Part shown: one piece after another, positions 1 through 10,471 of the stretch
How the letters are laid out: each line of letters begins with the position of its first letter
Numbering within the stretch: the first letter of the stretch is position 1
Assembly (NCBI GenBank): GCA_022495995.1
Contig: JAFEMH010000977.1
Coordinates: 114,501 to 178,500 of the forward strand
Reading direction: 5' to 3'
Source of the DNA: Adenophora triphylla var. japonica
Lineage: Eukaryota; Streptophyta; Magnoliopsida; Asterales; Campanulaceae
DNA length: 64,000 nucleotides
Program-made: the position numbers and the translations under genes
Notes under the pieces: generated by a model
Databases searched by the model: none
What the model saw: the letters and a program-made list of their open reading frames with translations, nothing else
Told to the model about the DNA's origin: nothing

Positions 1-562
1 AAGTCATGGAGGTGCCAAACCCGATTGACCTGGGCTCCGAAAACAAAGCATGATTGCCATGATTTGGGACAAAGCCAGGCTGCCTCTCGATCATCTCACC
101 CTCATCAAGCATCCAAAGAATGCCATCAAGAATTGGGTAACTTTCACCGGACCAAGGGCAAGCCAGTAGAACCGAAGACAAGCCGGGCCCGCACCCACAT
201 CTCCCTACCCGGTCTCGAAACCCTCCGAGTCGGTCCTTGTAAAAAGTCCACTCCCTTCCGAGTCATCCAATGGCCTTACGCCTGAGGACTATGATAATGT
301 AGCCAACCGTGTATTTTCGTTCTTGTTCAATGAAAAGTCCGACCTTTCTGAGTATCCTCTCATTGCCACTTTAACAACCGATAAGTTAATAAACAACTTA
401 AAAGACGTTAATAACTCAATTGATAAAGAAGCGCATACATTAAATGAACAATACATTAGAGAAGTTCTCGAGCGTGTAGTTGACCAAGAGGACAACCGGC
501 CCAAGCCGCCGAAGAGGTTATGACCAAAGTGAACCCGGGGTCGCGCAAGAGCCTAAAGAGAC
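1..562 (+). pseudogene. Element C sequence upstream of RT (gag/protease or linker remnant)
   Basis: No intact domain is recognisable. Bases 1-285 are GC-rich and read as fragments without a protease motif. Bases 290-500 are AT-rich, with an open stretch of about 60 codons rich in Asn, Asp and Lys that matches nothing I recognise. The composition change suggests different origins or an insertion. Position just before RT implies a protease-RT linker in the ancestral element, but this is inference. Confidence 0.35.
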
Positions 563-1330
563 ACAAGTGGGCGGTTTCTTCGCCGATGCGTAAAAGAAGC
601 CCCGATAAGCCTCCTACGGGAGTATGTTGACGTGTTCGCCCGGTCTTACCAGACATGCCAGACTCGATCCCTCGATCGTGGAACACAATTCCCTTGGATC
701 CCGAATCCAAGCCTCGTCAAACGTAGCCGCGCAAGATCAAGCCGAGTGGTCTCTGCAAGTAAAAGAAGAGATTGAGAAAATGCTCCGCGTTGGTTTCATC
801 AGAGTGATTGAGTACCCGACTTGGCTCTCCAACATCGTGACAGTCACCAAGGCCAATGGAAAGGTCAGATGTTGTGTGGATTTCCGAGATCTCAACAAGG
901 CCAGCCCTAAAGATAATTTCCCACTGCCTAACATCAACATGCTGGTCGACACCACGGCAAATTTCGAAGTAAAGTCCTTCGTGGACGGGTTCGCTGGATA
1001 CAACCAGATCAAGATGTCCGAGGAGGATCAAGCCAAAATCGCTTCACACTCCGTGGGGGACATATCGCTACACGGTCATGCCGTTCGGTCGAAGAACGTC
1101 GGGGCTACTTACCGGGGCCGCAATGTGCCTCTTCCATGACATGATTCATAAAGAAATCGAAGTATATGTCGACGACATGATCAACCACTCTGCAGGATCG
1201 GACATGCAAAGCACATGACAGATCCGAGAAAGTTCTTCAAGAGACTCGTAAAACACTCCATGAGATTGAACCCCGCAAGTGCACCTTCGGCGCCAAGCGC
1301 GCGGTAAGGCATCGGGGTACATGGTTACGT
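563..1330 (+). pseudogene. Element C reverse transcriptase, frameshifted
   Basis: The longest open block (about 727-1030) reads as a Ty3/gypsy RT palm: a VGFIRxxEYPTWLSNIV stretch, a CVDFRDLNKA motif near 880-900 and the NFPLPNIN segment. The catalytic YVDDM motif is at 1164-1178 in another frame. The protein would copy element RNA into DNA. At least three frame changes separate the fragments. Several lie at CAG, CTG or CCAGG contexts where the family motif is otherwise colinear, for example around 1083-1125, so some breaks may be assembly errors rather than decay. Neighbours are RNase H and integrase in the usual RT-RH-INT order. Confidence 0.8.
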
Positions 1331-2460
1331 AAAGAGGTATCGAAGCCGATCCCATGAAAATCAAGGCCATCATCGACATGAAGCCGCCTCGGACTCGACA
1401 GTGAAGAGCTTCATGGGAAGACTTCAAGTACATCGGCCGCTTCATCAACCGCTGACATCTCTCTCGCGAGCCCATGTTCAAACCGATGAAAAGAATGCCG
1501 ACATCAACTGGGACTCAGGAGTGCCGGACGGCTTTCGAGAAAATCAAGACCTACTTGGTGAATCCCCCAATTTGTGCCCGCCACATGAAGACAAGCCACT
1601 ACTCCCGTATCCGATGCAAAGAATGTACATGTCAATCGGAGCAATGCCGGCACAAGAACAGAAAGATTCCAAGGTTGAGCATGCAATCTACTTCGTAAGC
1701 GGAAGCTTTAAGGAAGTGAACTCGGTTACTCGGCCATGCTAGAGAAAACTTGTACCACCTTCGTATGGGTAGTCGGGAAACCGAAACACTACATGCAATC
1801 GCATTCGGTGTTCCCGGTCTCCAAAATAGACCCCGTCCGATATCTCTTTGACAAGCCATCCCCGTCAATGCGACTAGCCTAGTGGTCATTCTTCCCGGGC
1901 CGAGTTCGACATCAAGTACATGGTCGAAAATCAACAAAGGGCGTAGTCATGGCATCACCGGCCGACTTCCCAAGCAAAGTGAACCTAAGGGTCCCGATCC
2001 GCAGCTTTTGGACGACAAAATCTTTTTCACTGGACAATAAGAAACCGCCGGCAACTCTTCTTCGATGGGGCACCCAACAAGAAGGGGAATGGTATTGGAA
2101 TGCTCCTTGTCGATCCCAAGGACAAGCATACTCCCATAGCCATCAAGTTCAATTTTGAAACAACCAATAATGCAGCAGAATACGAAGCTCGTGCAAGGCA
2201 GTGCGGAAGCCGCCTCGAGCGCAACATCTCCGAACCGGATGTATATGGAGACTCAAGATTGATCATCAATCAAGTGTCCAACAAATGGAAGACGGTAGAT
2301 TCTGGCCTCCGAAGTACCACGCATACATGGGAGGAGCTCATTGCTTCGCTCAAGGACATCTCTTTTCACTATTTGCCAAGAGACAGAACCGCTCGCAGAC
2401 GCCCGGCAACCCTCGCCTCTTGTCGAAATTCTCGATGGAAAAGCAAGAAACCCTCGTAAT
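1331..2460 (+). pseudogene. Element C RT connection and RNase H, broken
   Basis: Bases 1370-1500 resemble the RT connection (an MKPPR segment, then an SFMGRLQ-like stretch out of frame). Bases 2045-2450 encode an RNase H-like domain: an FFDGAPNKKGNGIGM stretch near 2064-2102, NNAAEYEA near 2167-2190 and YGDSRLIINQVSN near 2243-2285. These contain acidic residues typical of the archaeal-type RNase H carried by Tat elements. The middle (1500-2040) is poorly conserved and has many stops. The enzyme would remove RNA from the RNA-DNA hybrid. It is inactive as read because of frameshifts. Confidence 0.7.
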
Positions 2461-2618
2461 AAGCAGACGGAAACACCCGCTTATTCACGTGAGATCGAAA
2501 TAAAAAAGGAAACGATCGACGAACCTGGTACAATCAAATTTACCAGTACCTCCAAAACGGAGAAGCTTCCTTCACAAATGAAGATGGAAAATACAAAGAA
2601 GGTATCAAAGCCAAAAAC

Positions 2619-3797
2619 ATGATGGCATTAAAATGCCTGGCATCCCATTTCGTCATTCTGGGGGGTATGTTGTACAAGAAGCGCCACCAAGGGCCACTCC
2701 TTCGGTGTGTAAACAAAGAAAAAGCCAGCGAGCTAATGAACGAAGTTCACAACGGAACCTGCGGTCCGCACATGAACGCCCGAGCATTGACACAGACCAT
2801 TCTCCGTATGGGATACTATTAGATATCGATGGAAACAGACTGCATCCAGTTCGTCCGAAGCTGTGACAAATGTCAACGGTTCTCCAACCTCAATCACATC
2901 CCTCCTCATGAACTCTATTGCATGACTACGCCATGGCCTTTCGCCACATGGGGAATCGACGTCATCGGCAAGATCACTCCACTAGGGAGCAATGGTCACG
3001 AGTTCATTCTAGTCGCAGTCGACTACTTCACCAAATGGGTAGAAGCCAGATCGTACAATGTACTGAATTCTAAGAAGGTGGCCGAGTTCATCCGAGAGAA
3101 CATCATGTGCCGATACGGAGTGCCCAACGAGATCATTTCCGACAATGGGACTCACTTCGAAGGAGATTGTGACCAACTGCTGACCGAATTTAGAGTCACA
3201 CGTCACAAATCTTCTCCTTATAGACCACAAACCAATGGTGCAGTAGAGGCAGCCAACAAGACTCTCGCCATGATAATCAGAAAGATGACCACCAGATATC
3301 GGGACTGGCCCGAAAAGCTACATCTAGCCCTCTGGGGATACCAAACATTAGTCAGAACCGTCACAGGGGAGATTCCGTTCACACTCACCTACGGAATGGA
3401 AGCGATGTTACCCGTGGAATTGGAAATTCCATCCCTCTGAGTCCTCTTGGAAAACGGGATCAATGAAGTCAAATGGCTACAGAGCCATCACGACGAACTT
3501 GCTCTACTCGACGAGCGCAGATTGAAAGCCATGGAACACACTCGAGCCTACCAGAGCAGAATGGCCCGAGCATTCGACAAGAAAGTCAAGATCCGAGACA
3601 TCAGAGAAGGCGACTTGGTGCTAAAGGAAATGCCTCCTACGCAGACCAATCCCCTCGGAAAGTGGGAGCCTACCTGGATAGGACCGTTCGTGGTACAAAG
3701 AATCTTCTCTGGAGGAGCCATGAAGTTAGCAGATTTGGACGGGAACCCTTTCGTTAACCCCGTGAACGGAAGCAAGCTCCGCAAATACTTCGTTTGA
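2619..3797 (+). pseudogene. Element C integrase, nearly intact with in-frame stops
   Basis: This is the best preserved part of C. The HHCC zinc-binding segment covers about 2739-2880 (EVHNGTCGPH, then CDKCQRF), with a frame break near 2820. The catalytic core is open from 2829 to 3440 and contains WGIDVIGK, SDNGTHF and AVEAANK, which supply the D, D and E catalytic residues, plus a GxPxxxTYGMEAMLP tail. One TGA at 3438 interrupts the frame, and the C-terminal domain continues in the same frame to 3797, ending in LRKYFV and TGA. Loss of a CpG could explain the stop. It would insert element cDNA into the genome. Confidence 0.85.
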
Positions 3798-3962
3798 GGA
3801 AGAGCACGAGTCAACTCTCATTCCCCATACACCACCCCTCAGTAAAATTAAAGTGCTAAAAGACTAATACCCAACTAGATACATTCCCGCTAATGATCCA
3901 GGTAAAAAACAGGGTCGCACTTCTTTTGTCTTCGTTTTTTCTCAAATTCACCTAAAAGTGTC

Positions 3963-4016
3963 GAACTACGGTGACCTGAGCCCCTTAGTCCAATTGTAAA
4001 AGGGGAACGTAGGCAG
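3963..4016 (+). promoter_or_regulatory. CTACG/CGTAG stem-loop motif, copy in C
   Basis: About 170 bases after the integrase stop. Outer arms are CTACG (3966-3970) and CGTAG (4008-4012). The inner stem is CCCCTT (3981-3986) with AAGGGG (4000-4005). It is flanked by the shared words GAA before and GCAGCC after. Four more copies with different inner stems that still pair lie in elements A and B. It is probably an RNA structure in the 3' untranslated part of the element. Function unknown. Confidence 0.65.
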
Positions 4017-4243
4017 CCATCATTGGTTCGGTCTAAAAAAAAATACAATAAGCATCAACTGCTTGTGTTTCGAAAAACTCTTTTCATTTAACCTACAAAT
4101 TCATTACGGTTAAAACAATCTTTGATGAGTTCAAGCACGGTCAACTCTTGACTCGCTACACGCTAGCAAAACTACAATAAAATATTAATCAGTTAATGTG
4201 TCTGCAATGACAATGGGTGGATACTCTGGACAGAAAGATCAAC
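4017..4243. other. Element C spacer between sense pol region and antisense gene
   Basis: AT-rich sequence without open frames, promoter-like motifs or repeats that I can support. It separates the plus-strand pol and its 3' stem-loop from the C-terminus of the minus-strand DUF7745-like gene, so convergent transcription would meet here. Confidence 0.4.
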
Positions 4244-5513
4244 CTAGTTTCCCGTACTTGGTCCTTCATCCTTCTTCCCCTTCCCTTTCCCACGACGAGT
4301 GTTCTTCACCTTCACAGGAAATATTCCGGTAGTCCTTCTACCTGGCTCAGGGACCCTTCCCGATGCCTCCATCAACCCTGTGGCTGTCAACGCAGCCCTT
4401 TCTCTAGCTCTGTCTCGAGCTGCCTCGCTTCGAGCCATCATAACAGTGCTCTGATTGGCCTCCCGATCAGCATTGGCCTCATAGTCAGCCATGGCATTCC
4501 CAGTCTGATTTCGAGGGTTGGCCCCCGCTTCGGGGCCTCCTCCTCAAGGTCGAGCCGTCTGTGTGATCGGCACCCAACAGCTCACTCCGTCTCCAAAAGA
4601 TAGACATCTGTGTCTCCCTATACACTTTCTTGCATTACCGGTTCGAATCTTGCGTCGACGTAAACAGTGCCCCTCTTCGGTGAAGGAGAACCACGGCGAG
4701 AAAAGGGCGTGTATTGCCACCACCGTGTGAGCAGCAATAACGTCGAAGGATCTTCCATCGCCAGAGATCCCACCTCGAAGGTAGCAAGATAACTCAAACC
4801 CGTCAATGGCACCTCGCTCCACTCGCATCGTCGCAGTAACCAACGATGGAATGTAGAAAGACGTGCGAGACAGCCCTGACTCGACAACCAACAGACCCTC
4901 CCGAGTGGTTCGACAAGTCTCAGAACTTCCAATGGGGAACCCACCATCGCAAGTGATGTGTGCAAAGTCTGGCCATCCAGAGCTCCACTCGGCTGATTGC
5001 CCCCTATCACCAGAGGACGTCGAGAGAAGGACCAAGCGTCACAAGAGATTGGCACCTCAGGCATCATCTGCAGTTTCTCCCTCAACCACATGGTAAGCAT
5101 AGCGGGACTCCCTCCCCACATGTATCGGCTACCGGTCGCCATCCGGCCTATGCCCAGGAACGTCTCGCCCAAGACCAACGGCACGATGTCTCCCCCGCTC
5201 CGTTTGCCTCACCGAGGTCCAAGACACCGTGATGGCACACACCCGAGACGTGAACGTGAACAGAGTAGCGATCGCGCATGACAGAAAATGCATCCCACGC
5301 AAAGACGTTCCCCTCAGCTCCGGCAAATCTTTCGGGCAGCCCCGAAATGTCAACATAATCAGTATCCAGTATCAGCATCCCGTATGCTTCTCCAGCCGAG
5401 ATACCAAGCAGAGACACTAGCTTCTCAACAGTGGCCATGCCACCAGTATACGGAAGAACTAGTTGTTCCATCTCAGGTCCTCCCAGAATGGCCCGGAAAT
5501 CTTCGAACGTAGG

Positions 5514-6561
5514 TGTAGCGATGCGTGAATTTTTCGAATAACAGAGTCGCCACCTATATTATTTGTTTGGAAACATAGGAAAACCATTGTGAAAAGAGAT
5601 TTGAGGGTTCGGGGGTTAAGTTATCGAATGGGTAGGTCGAGGAGCATCCATTCCACCCAATCCGGAGATCGGTCTTGCCAATTGAGTATTATCAATCTTT
5701 TTAATTACTAATTAAATAAAGAACAAGAAAACCCTAATCAATTTCTTGATTAGGAATGTCGGATTGTACGCTTCGAGATCGCCTTCATCGATTGAAGGGA
5801 CTCTAGGCTAATCCTTTTGATGGGATTACACCACTCTAAAAGTCAATAGAGATAGATTAAGAAGAAAAGAGTAAAAGTATAGGAGTTTACCTAGTTTAGG
5901 GAGGATTTGATTTAGAACGTGGTTATAAGATGCTTTCTCGATCGAGAAGTGATTTGGGCAGAGTTTCGACTCAATATGAGAGTCAAATCTTGATGCGGAC
6001 AGAGCTTCGCCTCAATCCTTTATTCGGGTTTGGATGTTTGTTGATCAACAGGGTTGATAAACAAACTTTAGGTGATTTTAGGGAGATTTTGTGAGTGACT
6101 TGAAGGAATCTTTCGTGGAGAGAAACCAACAAATTGTGTGTGTTGTGTGGAATTCTGGACCTCTGAAACAGTGGAAGTCACCAAGTATTTATAGGGGTTT
6201 AAGAGGTAGAGGTGGAGAGGTGAAACACTCCTAGGAAGCTTCCAGAACTCAATTCTGATTGGAGAACCGGATTAGATGAGGTTTATCAAGAAAGGAGGTT
6301 GAAACGGAGAAGGAGAGTGATTTCTGCACATCCTGTCGAGGGGATATCTCGCGCGAGATATGATATCTCGTGCGAGATATCTAGTCTGATGACTATTTTG
6401 TCCTCTTCAGTTTATTCCGTTAGTCAGTTAGGTCCAAAACTAACGAGGTTAGTTAGAAACCTAACGAAATATGACGAAACTGATATGCTTTCATCAAAAC
6501 ATAAAAGAGAGATGAAGAGTAGTGTAATCATAATTTATTGGTTCAGAATGGGGTGTCTACA
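5514..6561 (-). repeat. Element A 3' LTR
   Basis: Direct copy of 11984-13037. A TATAAATA box on the minus strand is at plus 6186-6193. Two adjacent palindromes are ATATCTCGCGCGAGATAT (6344-6361, perfect) and GATATCTCGTGCGAGATATC (6362-6381, 9-bp arms). The LTR-end hairpin and PBS-like word GTGGCGACTC are at the left side of this copy in the same relative place as in the 5' LTR. Compared with the other copy it has a few small indels near 6150-6170. Confidence 0.95.
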
Positions 6562-6576
6562 GAGCCCCTCGGCGAC
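6562..6576 (-). promoter_or_regulatory. Element A polypurine tract
   Basis: On the minus strand this reads GTCGCCGAGGGGCTC directly before the LTR start TGTAGA. Element B has GCCGAGGGGCTC directly before its 3' LTR start TGTAAG. The shared 12-base word at the expected plus-strand primer site supports the call and relates the two families. Confidence 0.8.
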
Positions 6577-6650
6577 AAGTCTTATGAAAGAAGAAGTGTC
6601 GTCGATAGAAAAGACATCATTCTGAACATTGGGATGGTCGTGCCGCACGG

Positions 6651-6693
6651 CTGCCTACGTATCTCTAAGAGAGAATCAGACCAAACGTAGTTC
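6651..6693 (-). promoter_or_regulatory. CTACG/CGTAG stem-loop motif, 3' copy in A
   Basis: On the minus strand GAACTACG (from 6693) and CGTAGGCAG (to 6651) enclose an inner stem TCTCT/AGAGA (plus 6662-6666 with 6670-6674, 3-base loop). It lies about 90 bases before the 3' LTR, the same relation as the copy at 35832-35875 in B. Confidence 0.65.
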
Positions 6694-6839
6694 GACTCCA
6701 AAACACTAAAAAGGCTATTTTAGGTATTTTGAAAAGCATTTTCGAAAATCGAAGAGGGATTTTTTTTTTTGAAAAGGTAAAATCATACTGAGGAATCAAA
6801 AGACTTGACCCAATTCTGAAGATACCCATTTGTTGATGA

Positions 6840-7140
6840 AGTTGTTGAAGTGTGCCGCCCGAGGTTACTGACGTTCCCGTTGTTGTTGCCGAGGTCACGG
6901 ACTTGAAGTTTGCTGCCGTCACAGACTTTGAAGTTGTCGCCGAGGTCACGGACTTGAAGTTGCTGCCGTCACAGACTTTGAAGTTGTCGCCGAGGTCACG
7001 GACTTGAAGTTTGCTGCCGCGCGTACTTTCCCGATGTCGCGAGGTCACGGACTTGAGGGCCTTTGCCGCGCACCTTGAAGTTTTGCTGCCATCACAGACT
7101 TTGAAGTTGTTGCCGAGGTCACGGACTTGAAGTTGTCGGT
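6840..7140 (-). repeat. Element A 3'-UTR tandem repeats
   Basis: Several imperfect units of about 57 bases (plus-strand words CGAGGTCACGGACTTGAAG and GCCGTCACAGACTTTGAAG alternate). Open frames across it are translations of the repeat and not a gene. Tandem repeats in the untranslated region before the 3' LTR are a known trait of Tat-lineage elements. Confidence 0.8.
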
Positions 7141-8515
7141 TGAGATGGAGGTTCTGTCGGCCCCTGTAATGCAAGGATATATGCACGATGGTCTCGGATG
7201 GACCCGAATGATTCTTACCTTTCTGTACCTGTCAGCACATAAAGATTCCAAATAGATTTTCCAGATTTTAGTTGTTTAACTGGACTTACGTGGTGGTGCA
7301 CACGTCTGTTCGTGTAAATGGCCGGTAGGACATTTTGGTGGTGAGTTTATGTATGAGTATATGGTATATGGAAATGTAGGGACATTTGTATGGATTTGTA
7401 TTTGAGAGGGGTGAACTGTATGAGAGTACTTGTGTTTGACAAGTTGGGACCAAATCAGGTTTAGGCAGAATCTGTTGCTAGTCAGCGAGGTTGTATTGTT
7501 GTAGAATTTCGTTCGATGAGTATCCTTGTGTGAACCCATCTAGGTCTGTTGAGAATCTTCATTCTTACTTCTCCTTGAGTCGTGTCTCTAGGAAGCAAAC
7601 GACTACACATCTGTCGACTGTCGTAATGGCTCTATGTCCAAGGCCCTTTGGTGTCTCAAGCCCCAGGTTGCTTGCAAGTGGTAGATGACTTTGTGAACAG
7701 GCTTGTGAGTTTGCTCTCTTGATTTGAAGGTGATCGAAGAAGAATCTCCTTATTGGTTTAATTTGAAGAAGATCGAATGATGTCCGATGAAGAAGGCTGA
7801 AGAATACTCTCCCTTTGTCCTTTGATTTTTTTTTCTTAGTGCGCACCCTGGTTTTTGCCTAGACCGCCCTTTCGGGTTTTCAATCTAGCGGGCATCTCTT
7901 TTGCGTCTTTTTTTTTCATTTTTTTTGAATAGTATGTAACTCGAAGAGAACTCAGAGAGAGAAAATCTTATTGAGGAGAGAAAAATGAGATCTCAAGTTA
8001 GTTTAGGAGAGACGGACTCTATTTTTGGAAGGTGATCCAAGCATTGATTTTTTGGAGAAGTGTATTCTTTGATGATGAGAGTGAGAAACAAAGAGGAAAG
8101 CCCCTAATGCAGATTTGATTATTTTGAAGAGTTGAAGTAGAGATTGACTGGGGGAGGAAAGGTGAGGAAGCCCCAATTTTGATGCTTGGATTTCAAGAGT
8201 GTGTATGAGAGTGGCTAACAGGAAGCCCCTAGACTCGGCAAGAAACGCTAGTTGGCTCAAAGATCTAGAAAAGTTGTTCTACTTTTTAATGGAACGTGTA
8301 TCATCTAGAAATTTCTAAATAAGTTTGAGAAGGAAGCCAATCATTAGTATGACTTAAGGGTAAACATTGGTACTGAAAGTCTTCTTCACTTGATGTAGGA
8401 GGATTTTGAGGAATCCTCTTTTCTTTTGTTGGTATCACTTGACTCCTCTTCTTTGTGGGAGAGTCCTTCTTGCCTTTGTTGAAATTCCATCCTTGTTGTG
8501 AGGCGATGAAGGCTT

Positions 8516-8547
<32 letters not shown>

Positions 8548-9106
8548 CGATGCTCTATTTTTGCCTAGGACGAATTGAGGAGTTTCGTCCTAGCGAGCTT
8601 TTGATTATTATTATTTTTTTTTTGTACTCTCAAAGCCTTGAGTTGAGTAGCCCCACTTTTCTTTGGATGAATGTTGACAGCAGCACCTTTGGCTTTCTTC
8701 GCTTGTTGACCTTTGACTTTCAGTAGGGGTAATGTTTAGCCCTTAAGCCTCCTAAGGATAACTTGCTTCTTAAAGTCACTTAGAAGTTTCTATTTTTGCG
8801 ATGATTTAGGGAATGGAAGGTCCATTATTTTGCATGAGTTGAATGATATTTATGAGGTAGAACAACTTTTAGGGAAAGTGTTTAGGAAAAGAAATTACTT
8901 TAATTTATTGAGAAATTTAAGAACAGACTCGATAGTTTAGAAGACACAAACTAGAGGAGGTGAGGAGTACTAGAAAGACAGAACGACTCTTCGAGTTCAT
9001 ACTTGGAAATTTAAAACCTAATCTACTTCTATCAAAGGAGAAAGGGAGAGGATAGTGGTAGCCCTAAAGCGGTAAGTGTTGATTTCTTCTTGGAGCTTCA
9101 TCTTCT
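7141..9106 (-). other. Element A non-coding region between gag and the 3' repeats
   Basis: About 2 kb without a plausible gene. It holds a run of T at 8521-8547 and several T-rich stretches. Two related hairpin-forming blocks follow T runs: CTAGA/TCTAG (7859-7863 with 7884-7888) and a perfect 10-bp stem CTAGGACGAA/TTCGTCCTAG (8565-8574 with 8584-8593). In both, the left arm follows TTTTTGC and the right arm is followed by CG. In autonomous relatives pol would be here, so this is probably what replaced it. Confidence 0.55.
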
Positions 9107-10471
9107 TCATGGAGTGCGAGGAAGAGGATTGGTGATGACGTTGGGACGTTCTAGATCTCCATTATCAAAGAGGTCTTGTATGATGTCCTTCAAGTGGTGG
9201 CAGGAGTTGGTGTCATGGCCGGTGAAGTTGTGATACTTGCAGAATAAGTGATGAGCATGATTCGGACCCATATCCTTCGGAGGACCACCTTCCCTTGGTT
9301 TGATCTTTTCATTCTGGACAAGCACATCGAAGAGTTCTTCTTGAGTGATTCCTTCAATTTTGTCGTAGTGCCTCTTTTTCTTTTCGGGAGGAGGGACAGC
9401 AGAATACTTTCCGGTGTTGGAGCGGTTGACTGCAATGGCATTGACTGAAACATCCTTACTTGTAGCAGGTTTGTTGTAGCGGAAAGTACTTTCCTTCTTT
9501 TTGCTTTTTAGGAAGTCGTCAACCCTAATTCCGGACTCGAGGAGTTCATTGAAACTAGGAAAGTAGTTACCGGCGAGCTTCTCTTGAAATTCATCACGAA
9601 GGCATTGAAGGAAGATGTGGATTTGCTCTTTGAGAGTAGGCCTTTCGACAATTTCAGTAAGTTTGAGTCTCCATCTTCTAGCAAATTCAACAAAGGACTC
9701 ATTTGCATGTTGTTTGGTTTGTTCAAGATCCCTCCTAGTAGGGCGGTAAGTGGAGTTGTCTTCAAACTGCCTTTGGAAGACTAAACATGCAGACGACCAA
9801 TCAAGCCTTGTAGTCGTAGGAAGAGACATGTACCAATCCCTTGCGGCACCCTCCAAAGTTTGAGGAAAGCATTGGGCCAAGATTGTGTTATCAACACCCA
9901 TTGGAAGCATGGCCCAAGTGTAGGTTTCAACATGAGCTCGAGGACAGGTAGTACCATTGAACTTGGCGATATCGGGTGTCTTGTACTTGCGAGGAAACTT
10001 AGTGATGGACTGTTGAAGAGCATCGGGATCAAATGGAACGAATGACCCTTTGGAAGTGTCAAGAGTTGCAAGCTTCTTCTCGAGGTAGTTCTTAGTAACA
10101 TGGTCACCAAGTTTAGTAGTTTCACCACTGCCTTCTTTCTTGGTTTTAGCACCTTTAGAGGTATGTTCCTCATCATCGGAGGAGGATGAGGAAGAAGAGG
10201 AATCGGATTCTTCCTTTTTCTTGCTTGACTTCTTGGTTTTCTTATTCACTTTGGTGTAGGATTCCTCTTCGTCGGAGGAGGATTCCACTTTCTGCTTTTG
10301 TTTTCTGCCTTTCTTGACTTTCAACTCGTGGAGTTCTTTCATGAGGGCGGCCATTTGGGCGTTTTGCTCATCAATTTGCTTACTTTGTTCATCCAACCTA
10401 GTCATGGCTTCGATGAGTTGGGCCTTAGCGTCGTTGATATCGGCCTCGGTGGTAGAAGGAGAAACAGACAT
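9107..10471 (-). CDS. gag: Element A Gag polyprotein (open reading frame)
   Basis: Open frame of 454 residues from ATG at 10471. The frame extends upstream to 10663, but the extension crosses two palindromes and looks like leader, so the inner ATG before SVSPSTTEAD is preferred. Residues about 10-45 form a Glu/Gln/Lys-rich helix. A charged Lys/Ser/Asp-rich linker follows, then the retrotransposon gag domain (YTWAMLPMGVD, ARDWYMSLP, FQRQFED and FVEFARRWR motifs). Near the C-terminus a CKYHNFTGHDTNSCHHLK zinc-knuckle-like motif is followed by IQDLFDNGDL. Gag forms the virus-like particle and packages RNA. No protease follows. It is the only uninterrupted retrotransposon gene in the window. Confidence 0.9.
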   Translation of the reverse strand: MSVSPSTTEADINDAKAQLIEAMTRLDEQSKQIDEQNAQMAALMKELHELKVKKGRKQKQKVESSSDEEESYTKVNKKTKKSSKKKEESDSSSSSSSSDDEEHTSKGAKTKKEGSGETTKLGDHVTKNYLEKKLATLDTSKGSFVPFDPDALQQSITKFPRKYKTPDIAKFNGTTCPRAHVETYTWAMLPMGVDNTILAQCFPQTLEGAARDWYMSLPTTTRLDWSSACLVFQRQFEDNSTYRPTRRDLEQTKQHANESFVEFARRWRLKLTEIVERPTLKEQIHIFLQCLRDEFQEKLAGNYFPSFNELLESGIRVDDFLKSKKKESTFRYNKPATSKDVSVNAIAVNRSNTGKYSAVPPPEKKKRHYDKIEGITQEELFDVLVQNEKIKPREGGPPKDMGPNHAHHLFCKYHNFTGHDTNSCHHLKDIIQDLFDNGDLERPNVITNPLPRTP

